NCBI GenBank assembly: GCA_045660245.1 | Contig: JAZRDJ010000062.1 | Coordinates: forward strand, 1 to 20,111 | DNA: 20,111 bases | Direction: 5' to 3' | DNA from: RGIG3872 sp045660245 | GTDB lineage: Bacteria > Bacillota > Clostridia > Christensenellales > UBA1242 | Shown: positions 14,056-20,111 of the stretch, in pieces | Layout of the letters: every line of letters begins with the position of its first letter | Position numbering within the stretch: the stretch's first letter is position 1 | The notes under the pieces: generated by a model | Told to the model about the DNA's origin: nothing | What the model saw: the letters and a program-made list of their open reading frames with translations, nothing else | Databases searched by the model: none | Made by a program: the position numbers and the translations under genes

Positions 14056-14901
14056 TTAGTCAAAATCTGTGAATTCCTCACCATCGTAGAACACTGTCAC
14101 TCTTTCATTTGTGACAGGCACAAAATTTGAACCAATCCTGAATTCAAGACCAGATTTGATCAAGTAGTTGAGGTCATCGGTCTCAAACTTTGTAACATAC
14201 AAGTAGTACGCAGCATAAATTTTGTACTTCATGTTTTCAAATCCATTCACCACAATTTTCGCACCGAGTTCATCTCTGTCGTCGAGTGTCACAACACATT
14301 TTTTGTTCGTTAAATCAATTGTTATGTCAGACATAACACTAGGTGGCGTCTTGTCTTTCCCGTAGATTCCATCGAGTATACCTCTGATGCAATCGGTTGA
14401 TTCTGTATAGGCAAAATCCCCTGCACTCACGTTTTCAATGCCCGCACCATTCACAAATGGCAGATCCTTGTACAAGTCTTGCAACAAATCTGAACTTGAA
14501 GTCACAACGTCCAAAACTTTCATTTCGGCATCAACAACATACCACTTGCTCACACTAACTTTATCACAGATAATCGCTTCTGGAATTCTGCCAGAAACAT
14601 AAATTGTGAGTTTGTTTGGAAAACTGCGAACCATTTTTTCAACTTTCAAAAAAGGATTTGCTTTTTCAATATTTTGAATGTTTTTGTCATAAGACGAAAA
14701 CAACATGTTTGATCCATAATTGAAATCAGCACTCTTGATTATATCATCATGAGAACCATGTACTTTTTGTTCGACAATTGAAGAGTTTGTGAGAACTTCA
14801 ACTTTGACATCTTTGAGTCTAAACAACGCAGAAAATACACCAATCAAAATGATCAGCACAGCAGCAATACAACTGATAATGATAATTCTTCTCTTTTTCA
14901 T
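14056..14901 (-). CDS. ftsQ: Cell division protein FtsQ/DivIB
   Basis: FtsQ/DivIB is a bitopic divisome protein that links early and late division proteins. The 281-residue protein has a basic N-terminus (MKKRR), one membrane helix (about 5-27), then an extracytoplasmic POTRA-like domain: RLKDVKVEVLTNS, a helical stretch, and VRSFPNKLTIYVSGRIPEAII, which is the typical FtsQ pattern ending in a strand before the beta domain. The rest (about 125-281) is the divergent beta domain with a short acidic tail. The start lies 2 bases after the murA stop (TAA-AC-ATG), and no Shine-Dalgarno is close, so translation probably depends on reinitiation after murA. Sequence is divergent, but size, topology and position agree with the call. 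Confidence 0.88.
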   Translation of the reverse strand: MKKRRIIIISCIAAVLIILIGVFSALFRLKDVKVEVLTNSSIVEQKVHGSHDDIIKSADFNYGSNMLFSSYDKNIQNIEKANPFLKVEKMVRSFPNKLTIYVSGRIPEAIICDKVSVSKWYVVDAEMKVLDVVTSSSDLLQDLYKDLPFVNGAGIENVSAGDFAYTESTDCIRGILDGIYGKDKTPPSVMSDITIDLTNKKCVVTLDDRDELGAKIVVNGFENMKYKIYAAYYLYVTKFETDDLNYLIKSGLEFRIGSNFVPVTNERVTVFYDGEEFTDFD

Positions 14902-14903
14902 GT

Positions 14904-16154
14904 TTAAATTCTTTTGATGTCCGCTCCAAGCATATTTAATTTTTCTTCAAATTTTTCATATCCACGGTCAACATATTTCACATTTGACACGATTGTTTTC
15001 CCACGAGCGACGAGCCCTGCAAGGACAAGTGCAGCACCTCCACGAAGATCGTGTGCTACAACTTCTGCGCCATGGAGAAATCTTTTCCCAACAAGAAACG
15101 CCATTCGACCTTTAATCCAAACATTTGCCCCCATCTTTGCAAGTTCAGGGATATGCTTGAATCTTGTTTCAAACAAATTCTCAGTCACAATACTTGTTCC
15201 GTTTGAGATTGTCTGCAATGCAACCATTTGAGCCTGCAAATCAGTTGGAAATCCAGGATACGGTTGAGTTTCAATATTCTGACACGAAATCGGTCTCTTG
15301 TTGCACTCTATATATATATTACCACTTTTTGTTTCAACTTTGCAACCAGAATCATAAAGTTTTGTAATTAAAGAGTAAACATGTTCACTATTGCAGTTTG
15401 TGAGCAAAACTTTTCCCTTTGTCATTGCTGTTCCAATCATAAACGTTCCCGCCACAATCCTGTCTGGCATCGGCCTGTATTCAGTTCCATGCAACTTTTT
15501 CACTCCGACAATTTCAATTGTGCTTGTGCCAGCCCCACAGACTTTCCCACCCATTGAATTGATGAAATTCGCGAGATCAACAATCTCTGGCTCACGCGCA
15601 GCATTGTGAATTTTTGTGACACCTCTTGCAAACACACTTGCCATCATCAAATTTTCAGTCGCACCAACTGATGGAAAATCAAGGTGCACAATTCCACTCT
15701 TGATGCAACCCCCATCACAATCAATGTAACCATAATTCTCACTCACTTTCACACCAAGATTTTTGAGACCTGAAAGATGCAGATCAATCGGTCTTGATCC
15801 AATGTCACAACCGCCCGGATAGGCAACTCTTGCAGTCTTGTATTTGGCAAGCAAAGGTCCAAGCATAAAAATCGATGATCGGATCTCACTTGCCAGTTCC
15901 TTTGGTATTTCAAAAAAACAAAGTCCGCTGTTATCAATAGTCACATTGTTTCCTTCAAGGTCAATTTTCCCACCCATTTGCTTCAAAATGTCGAGCATTT
16001 TGAGGACATCACTTATCATTGGCAAATTCTTTATTGTTACAGACTGATCACATAGTATTGTCGCAGCAATTATCGGAAGTGTCGCATTTTTTGAAGTATC
16101 AACTTCCATTGTTCCAACAAGTCTTGTTCCACCTGTTATTTCAAATGAATTCAT
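14904..16154 (-). CDS. murA: UDP-N-acetylglucosamine 1-carboxyvinyltransferase MurA
   Basis: MurA transfers enolpyruvate from PEP to UDP-GlcNAc, the first committed step of peptidoglycan synthesis, in the cytoplasm. The 416-residue protein has Lys22-Asn23 (SKNATLP), the catalytic loop PGGCDIGSRPIDLH with Cys116 and Arg121, and PYPGFPTDLQAQ with Asp305, all at the expected positions. Cys at the catalytic position is the form normally sensitive to fosfomycin; the Asp-substituted, resistant form is not present. The ATG has GGAG 8 bases upstream and a plausible promoter at 16193-16222. It is the first gene of a murA-ftsQ pair. Many Bacillota carry two murA paralogues; whether a second exists cannot be judged here. 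Confidence 0.97.
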   Translation of the reverse strand: MNSFEITGGTRLVGTMEVDTSKNATLPIIAATILCDQSVTIKNLPMISDVLKMLDILKQMGGKIDLEGNNVTIDNSGLCFFEIPKELASEIRSSIFMLGPLLAKYKTARVAYPGGCDIGSRPIDLHLSGLKNLGVKVSENYGYIDCDGGCIKSGIVHLDFPSVGATENLMMASVFARGVTKIHNAAREPEIVDLANFINSMGGKVCGAGTSTIEIVGVKKLHGTEYRPMPDRIVAGTFMIGTAMTKGKVLLTNCNSEHVYSLITKLYDSGCKVETKSGNIYIECNKRPISCQNIETQPYPGFPTDLQAQMVALQTISNGTSIVTENLFETRFKHIPELAKMGANVWIKGRMAFLVGKRFLHGAEVVAHDLRGGAALVLAGLVARGKTIVSNVKYVDRGYEKFEEKLNMLGADIKRI

Positions 16155-16192
16155 AATGTTTTCTCCGCTTTAAAAAAATTTTGTCACATGAT

Positions 16193-16222
16193 ATTATATG
16201 AATTCTTTAAAATATATGATAA
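16193..16222 (-). promoter_or_regulatory. Probable promoter of murA-ftsQ
   Basis: On the minus strand TTATCA (16222-16217, four matches to TTGACA) and a perfect TATAAT (16198-16193) are spaced by 18 bases. The predicted start is near 16186 and the leader is about 30 bases. Base composition here is very AT-rich, so a chance match is possible. Confidence 0.5.
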
Positions 16223-16260
16223 AAAAAGCAAGCGCGAAACACCATTGCAACACTTGCTTT
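16221..16260 (-). terminator. Terminator after the GNAT-hydrolase-kinase operon
   Basis: On the minus strand AAAGCAAGTG (16260-16251) pairs with CGCTTGCTTT (16234-16225) over 10 pairs (one G-U) around a 16-base loop, with a T run at 16227-16221. It lies about 60 bases after the stop of the kinase-like gene and just upstream of the murA promoter. Confidence 0.8.
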
Positions 16261-16319
16261 GTTTTATTCAAAAAGGTTTCATTTGTTGAAGCATGATGAG
16301 AGTAACACCTTTTTGTTTG

Positions 16320-16895
16320 TTATATTTTTTTGTTTTGCTCTTTCTTGATTACCCTCAAAATGCCTTTGAGTACCTTTTCTCTGTTTTCAAAAGTGTTATA
16401 GTACAAAAATCCATACTTTTCGCACTGATCCTTGATGTTCCTGCTCTCTTGAATGAGATTTTTGCAAAATCTCAGCATCCACTCGTCGTCTTTTTTGTGC
16501 GTCCAGTCATTTTCTGTGTCGCATTCTCTGATTTTTTGCAACAGAATTTCAGGACTTTCTGCTTCTACCCCAAGAAAGATCACGATATATCTATCTTTCT
16601 TTTCATACCTCGAGATATTCTCTGGTAAAAATTGAGATCCTGGGAAAACCGTTACGTTTCCACCATACTTCAAATCCCTGCAAAAACCATTCAATACTTC
16701 AAACAAAAATGGCTCATATCTTTCTCTTGCGAGTTTTGCATCTCTGTGAGTGATCCCAAATTCTGGATATACCTTGTCAAAGGCGTTGACAATTGTATCA
16801 CTTTCACACTTTGAATACTTGAATTTTTCTCTAACCATGTTCGCAAGTGTCGTTTTGCCCGCCCTCACGGTTCCACCAATCAAAATATTTTTCAT
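16320..16895 (-). CDS. P-loop NTPase, small-molecule-kinase-like, function unknown
   Basis: I do not recognise a specific family. The 191-residue protein opens with a Walker A loop GGTVRAGKTT (about 7-16) directly at the N-terminus, as in small nucleotide and metabolite kinases of the adenylate/shikimate kinase type. An ESDTIVNAF segment could hold the substrate-side acidic residue. A basic and acidic helical region (RECDTENDW to about 165) may be the lid. The C-terminus is Lys-rich. A nucleoside or sugar kinase role is possible but unproven. The ATG overlaps the hydrolase stop by 4 bases (ATGA), with AAAGGAG 5 bases upstream, so it is co-translated with the hydrolase. It is the last gene of the operon. 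Confidence 0.75.
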   Translation of the reverse strand: MKNILIGGTVRAGKTTLANMVREKFKYSKCESDTIVNAFDKVYPEFGITHRDAKLARERYEPFLFEVLNGFCRDLKYGGNVTVFPGSQFLPENISRYEKKDRYIVIFLGVEAESPEILLQKIRECDTENDWTHKKDDEWMLRFCKNLIQESRNIKDQCEKYGFLYYNTFENREKVLKGILRVIKKEQNKKI

Positions 16896-17617
16896 AAAAT
16901 CTCCTTTATCTTTTCTGCAATCATCATCATTGTTTCATCTTTTTCAAAACAATGTGGTTCGTCCACAAAAGTTATTGTTGATTCATTAATTTCTGCAAAT
17001 CGCAAAGTATCATCAAGCGGAATTAATGTATCTCTTTCACCAACAATGATGTCAATTATGTAATGCTTTCCATTGATATTGCTGTACACATTTGTTTCAT
17101 ACAAATCATCAACAAATTCCTTTGTCATGAATTTCCCAAGACTAGACTTCATTTTGACAAGTTCACCAGGAACAAGTTCTTCACGTTTGAAACCTTTGAG
17201 ATCCTCAAGCGTTGGCACAATATCAAAAGCAGGATTTGCAAAAATAATTTTTCTGATATCCGTCCTGTATTTCATAAGATAAGCCCAAACTCGGTATCCG
17301 CCATAACTCACAGCATAGAGAATGATTGGTTTTCCTGGATTATTCTCTTTGAGATAACTCACAACATCGTCGATTTCTTTCAAAATGATGTCAAGTCTCA
17401 TATCATGTGATGCGACCCCACTTTTTCCATGCCCAGCAGAATCAAAAGAACAAACCAAAAAACGTTCGAGATTCCTTTTCAAAAACCCAAAGCCGTCGCC
17501 CCATCTGTCACCATTGAATCCATGAAAACAAAGAACAATTGCATCAAAGTTTTCTGCCCCGTTTGAAATGATTTCAATGTTGTGATCACCAGATTTGATT
17601 ATCTCACTTTTCTTCAT
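16892..17617 (-). CDS. Alpha/beta-hydrolase fold protein
   Basis: The predicted cytosolic serine hydrolase has 241 residues and no signal peptide. The oxyanion segment is CFHGFNG (about 30-36). The nucleophile elbow is YAVSYGGY with Ser104, where the usual first Gly of Gly-x-Ser-x-Gly is Ala. Asp196 in VGERDTLIP and His222 in EPHCF complete the triad. The substrate is unknown; peptidase, esterase or lipase are all possible. The open frame begins with TTG at 17635, but GGAGG lies 6 bases before the ATG at 17617, which I take as the start. It sits 21 bases after the GNAT gene and overlaps the kinase-like gene by 4 bases. Confidence 0.87.
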   Translation of the reverse strand: MKKSEIIKSGDHNIEIISNGAENFDAIVLCFHGFNGDRWGDGFGFLKRNLERFLVCSFDSAGHGKSGVASHDMRLDIILKEIDDVVSYLKENNPGKPIILYAVSYGGYRVWAYLMKYRTDIRKIIFANPAFDIVPTLEDLKGFKREELVPGELVKMKSSLGKFMTKEFVDDLYETNVYSNINGKHYIIDIIVGERDTLIPLDDTLRFAEINESTITFVDEPHCFEKDETMMMIAEKIKEIL

Positions 17618-17638
17618 TACACACCTCCATTTCAATTT

Positions 17639-18121
17639 TTATAATGTTTTTTCAAAATATTCATTACCATTGGTTGCTCTTGTGTGATCTGTTTCATAGC
17701 CACGAGCAACATAAAAGTGCTTGACATATTCGCGTTCACCACTGGTCAGATACACTCCTTTTGCACCAAGTTTTTGAAGCCTCTCTTCTGCTGATGCCAA
17801 AAGCGCAGATCCAATTCCTCTTTTTTGCGAATGTTCGCAAACAAAAAATTCACGAATAAACCCCATTCCCGGCCTTTCATTCCAGTCACTTTTTTCCGAA
17901 TCTATTTGATAAATTATGAATCCTTTCAATCTGTCATTATGTTTTGCAACATCAATATGAACAATCTCATTTTCGTATTGCCACAAAATGACACCATGTA
18001 CAAGCACTCTTTTGAGAGTTTCCTTGCTCTTGTTTGATTCACAGTAATTGATAAAGTAATCAGCAAACATGTCAGAAAACTCATCGAAGTCGATTTTCTT
18101 CAAACTTTCAATATTTGTCAT
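17639..18121 (-). CDS. GNAT-family N-acetyltransferase
   Basis: The enzyme is expected to transfer an acetyl group from acetyl-CoA to an unknown amine. From the ATG at 18121 it has 160 residues. Motif A, FIREFFVCEHSQKRGIGSALL (about 88-108), has the Gln/Arg-x-x-Gly-x-Gly pyrophosphate loop at 99-104. A GFIIYQID strand precedes it, and motif B with the EYVKHFYVARGYE end (typical Phe-Tyr-x-x-x-Gly-Phe/Tyr) follows. An in-frame TTG lies further upstream at 18157, but it falls upstream of the likely promoter -10, so I prefer 18121; AGAGG is about 11 bases before it. It is the first gene of a GNAT-hydrolase-kinase operon. Confidence 0.88.
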   Translation of the reverse strand: MTNIESLKKIDFDEFSDMFADYFINYCESNKSKETLKRVLVHGVILWQYENEIVHIDVAKHNDRLKGFIIYQIDSEKSDWNERPGMGFIREFFVCEHSQKRGIGSALLASAEERLQKLGAKGVYLTSGEREYVKHFYVARGYETDHTRATNGNEYFEKTL

Positions 18122-18145
18122 AAAAAACAAAACCTCTTTTTTCTC

Positions 18146-18173
18146 ATTATACCCCAAACAAAAAAGAAAACAA
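18146..18173 (-). promoter_or_regulatory. Probable promoter of the GNAT-hydrolase-kinase operon
   Basis: On the minus strand a perfect TATAAT (18151-18146) follows TTGTTT (18173-18168) at 16 bases. The predicted start near 18139 would give a short leader of about 18 bases. The -35 element lies within the 3' arm of the trpS terminator hairpin. Confidence 0.5.
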
Positions 18174-18195
18174 AGGAAAAACCTTTGCTTTCTTT
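18163..18195 (-). terminator. Terminator after trpS
   Basis: A 14-pair stem (18195-18182 with 18176-18163, one G-U) encloses a 5-base T loop on the minus strand. A short T-rich tail with interruptions (TTTG TTT) follows. It starts about 5 bases after the trpS stop. The A/T-rich base and the broken T run make its strength uncertain. Confidence 0.7.
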
Positions 18196-18199
18196 GATT

Positions 18200-19195
18200 T
18201 TAGTTCAAACCTAATGACTTTTTTGCTCTTTGCAGTGTGTCGTTTGCAATTCTTTCGGCTTTTTTTGAACCTTTCTTCAAAATTTCATCCAACACACCTT
18301 CATCGTTGAATTTATCATACCTTTCTTGTATATCTCTCAGCAATTTACCAACCACATCTGCAACTTCTCTTTTGAATTCACCATACCCTTTCCCACAAAA
18401 CCTGTGTTCAATGCTTTCTATACTTTCACCAGTGATTTTGCTCATAATACTGATTAAATTTGAAATTCCTGGCTGATTTTCCTCATCAAAGTGTACATTA
18501 TTCAAAGAATCAGTTTTCGCTGACATAATCTTCTTTTTTGCAATTTCTATATCATCCATCAAAAATATTGTGCCCTTGTTATTTCCATCATCAGACTTGT
18601 TCATTTTTTCAAGCGGGTTTTGCAAATTGAGTATTTTGTTCCCAATTGGTGCAATATACACATCTGGCATAACAAAAGTTTCTCCATAACGCTTGTTAAA
18701 TTTTCCCGCAAGATCACGAGTTAATTCCACGTGTTGTTGTTGATCCTTGCCAACTGGAACTATCGATGTGTTATAGAGCAAAATATCTGCGACCATTAAT
18801 GTTGGATATACAAAAAGGCCAGTATCCACTCCTTCTTTTTTATTTTTGTCTGATTTACTCTTGAACTGTGTCATGCGAGAAAGTTCCCCCATTTTCGTTT
18901 GAAAAGTCATGATAAACCCAAGTACACCGTGCTCACACACATCACTTTGTTTGAATATTACTGTCTTTTGAGGATCAACACCACAAGCCAAATACATAGC
19001 AATAGAACTCTGCACTGATTTCTTTAATTTTAGCGGATCAATGTAACTAGTTATTGCATGCAAATCAGCAAGAAAAATAAAACTTTCATATTGATCTTGC
19101 TTTTCCACAAAATTCTTGATAGCCCCCAAATAGTTGCCAAGCGTCAAATTTCCACTTGGTCTTACACCTGTGAGCATTACTTTTCTGTTTTTCAT
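18200..19195 (-). CDS. trpS: Tryptophan-tRNA ligase
   Basis: This class I aminoacyl-tRNA synthetase charges tRNA-Trp in the cytoplasm. The 331-residue protein has the N-terminal PSGNLTLGNYLGA (13-25; the HIGH-equivalent is TLGN), Asp137 in YPTLMVADIL, PVGKDQQQHVELTRD (about 147-161) and the KMSKS loop as KMNKS (197-201). The helical C-terminal part and overall length are typical of the short bacterial type. Its ATG overlaps the trpB stop by 4 bases (ATGA), with GAGGTG 5 bases upstream, so it is translationally coupled to trpB. A T-box leader would have to lie upstream of trpB, outside the window. Confidence 0.97.
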   Translation of the reverse strand: MKNRKVMLTGVRPSGNLTLGNYLGAIKNFVEKQDQYESFIFLADLHAITSYIDPLKLKKSVQSSIAMYLACGVDPQKTVIFKQSDVCEHGVLGFIMTFQTKMGELSRMTQFKSKSDKNKKEGVDTGLFVYPTLMVADILLYNTSIVPVGKDQQQHVELTRDLAGKFNKRYGETFVMPDVYIAPIGNKILNLQNPLEKMNKSDDGNNKGTIFLMDDIEIAKKKIMSAKTDSLNNVHFDEENQPGISNLISIMSKITGESIESIEHRFCGKGYGEFKREVADVVGKLLRDIQERYDKFNDEGVLDEILKKGSKKAERIANDTLQRAKKSLGLN

Positions 19196-20111
19196 AAACT
19201 CACCTCACCCGATAACACAAAATCAATATCTTTGTCTCCCCTTCCTGACAAATTGATCACGACGATCTTGTCTTTTGAGAGAGTGTGTGCAAGTTTGATG
19301 CCATATGCCACAGCATGTGAACTCTCAAGTGCAGGAATGATCGCCTCAGTCCTTGTGAGCGTGAAAAACGCATCAAGAGCCTCTTTGTCGTCAATTGCTA
19401 CATACTCAACTCTCCCAATCTCATTCAAATACGCATGCTGTGGTCCAACAGATGGATAGTCAAGCCCGCTTGCAATGGAATATGCATCAGAAACCTCTCC
19501 TGTTATTTTTTTGAGAACTTTTGTTTTGAACCCTTGATATATATCTTCTTCTCCAAACTTTATTGTTGCTGAATTGTCACCAACTGCAGAACCTCTGCCA
19601 AGTGCTTCAACCCCAACGAGATTAACACGCTTCTCTTTCAAAAATGCACTGAAAATTCCAATCGCATTTGATCCACCACCAACACAAGCAACTACATGGT
19701 CTGGGAGTCTTTGCTCGCTTTTTCTTATTTGCTTTTTGGTTTCTTTCCCAATTATGTTTTGAAAATCTCTGATGATTGCTGGGAATGGGTGTGGCCCAAC
19801 AACCGAACCAATGCAGTATATTGAATTATCAAAGTTTTTTTGATAAGCACAGAGAGCACTGTCCACTGCATCTTTGAGAGTCCCATCACCATCAACAACT
19901 TCCACAATATTTGCCCCGAGCAATTTCATTTTTTGAACGTTTGTTTGTTGCTTTTTGATGTCAACAATTCCCATGTGAACCTCACACTCAAGCCCGAGTA
20001 GTGCACACACAGTTGCAATAGCGAGCCCATGCTGTCCTGCTCCTGTTTCGGCAATTATTTTGGTTTTCCCCAAATACTTCGCGAGAAGCGCCTCGCCAAT
20101 GCAATGAAGTC
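19192..20111 (-). CDS. trpB: Tryptophan synthase beta chain, 3' part (5' end outside window)
   Basis: TrpB condenses indole with serine, using PLP, to give tryptophan. The frame is open to the window edge; the first visible residues are LHCIGEALLAKYLGK, so the PLP lysine and about 90 N-terminal residues are missing. Visible motifs are AETGAGQHG (catalytic Glu), ACVGGGSNAIG (PLP phosphate loop), ASGLDYPSVGPQHAYL (TrpB1 signature) and GRGDKDI. These mark a TrpB1-type protein rather than TrpB2. No trpA follows; the gene runs straight into trpS by a 4-base overlap. Expression and any attenuation signal lie upstream of the window. Confidence 0.93.
   Translation of the reverse strand, partial: LHCIGEALLAKYLGKTKIIAETGAGQHGLAIATVCALLGLECEVHMGIVDIKKQQTNVQKMKLLGANIVEVVDGDGTLKDAVDSALCAYQKNFDNSIYCIGSVVGPHPFPAIIRDFQNIIGKETKKQIRKSEQRLPDHVVACVGGGSNAIGIFSAFLKEKRVNLVGVEALGRGSAVGDNSATIKFGEEDIYQGFKTKVLKKITGEVSDAYSIASGLDYPSVGPQHAYLNEIGRVEYVAIDDKEALDAFFTLTRTEAIIPALESSHAVAYGIKLAHTLSKDKIVVINLSGRGDKDIDFVLSGEVSL

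Noticed and set aside
1..20111. CRISPR arrays, tRNA/rRNA genes, insertion sequences, prophage or defence genes
   Set aside because: No regularly spaced repeats, cloverleaf-like sequences, transposase motifs or known defence domains were seen; the content is core cell-division, sporulation and housekeeping.

Overview
The window is AT-rich and densely packed with genes, and almost everything lies on the minus strand. Membership of an endospore-forming, low-GC Bacillota lineage (Clostridia-like) is inferred from the gene set: spoIIGA-sigE, sigG, spoIIP and a ylmC/ymxH-type PRC-barrel gene, next to ftsA-ftsZ and nrdR. I cannot name a genus. Most genes have AGGAGG-like ribosome binding sites, short gaps or 4-base ATGA overlaps, and U-tailed hairpins at operon ends. 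No stretch over 300 bases lacks a gene; the longest gap, about 217 bases at 13839-14055, holds a terminator and a promoter.

Following minus-strand transcription from the right edge, the layout is as follows. (1) The 3' part of trpB overlaps trpS by 4 bases. (2) A small operon encodes a GNAT acetyltransferase, an alpha/beta hydrolase and a P-loop kinase-like protein. (3) The wall and division block is murA-ftsQ, terminator, strong promoter, ftsA-ftsZ, terminator. (4) The mother-cell switch spoIIGA-sigE follows. (5) sigG, the only plus-strand gene, converges on sigE across a shared hairpin. (6) ylmC comes next. (7) nrdR has its own promoter and NrdR-box-like sites. (8) feoA-feoB is followed by an RluA-type pseudouridine synthase. 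(9) A polytopic membrane protein (DUF1614-like) overlaps spoIIP by 4 bases. (10) A clear promoter drives der-plsY and a SHOCT-domain membrane protein, ending at a hairpin.

Functionally the window links peptidoglycan precursor synthesis (MurA), divisome assembly (FtsQ, FtsA, FtsZ) and the sporulation programme. SpoIIGA processes pro-sigma-E, sigma-E is expected to drive spoIIP for engulfment, and sigma-G acts later in the forespore. Housekeeping functions are ribosome assembly (Der), phospholipid synthesis (PlsY), iron uptake (FeoAB) and deoxynucleotide control (NrdR).

The points most worth a second look are: the inversion of sigG relative to spoIIGA-sigE; an FtsA that ends without a recognisable membrane-targeting helix, while a helix-like peptide is encoded in the ftsZ frame just upstream of ftsZ; a Shine-Dalgarno sequence buried in a terminator stem ahead of the membrane protein-spoIIP operon; an apparently leaderless spoIIGA; NrdR boxes on nrdR itself; and a FeoB whose G4 motif has Asn in place of Asp. 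I found no CRISPR array, tRNA, rRNA, transposase or obvious mobile element.
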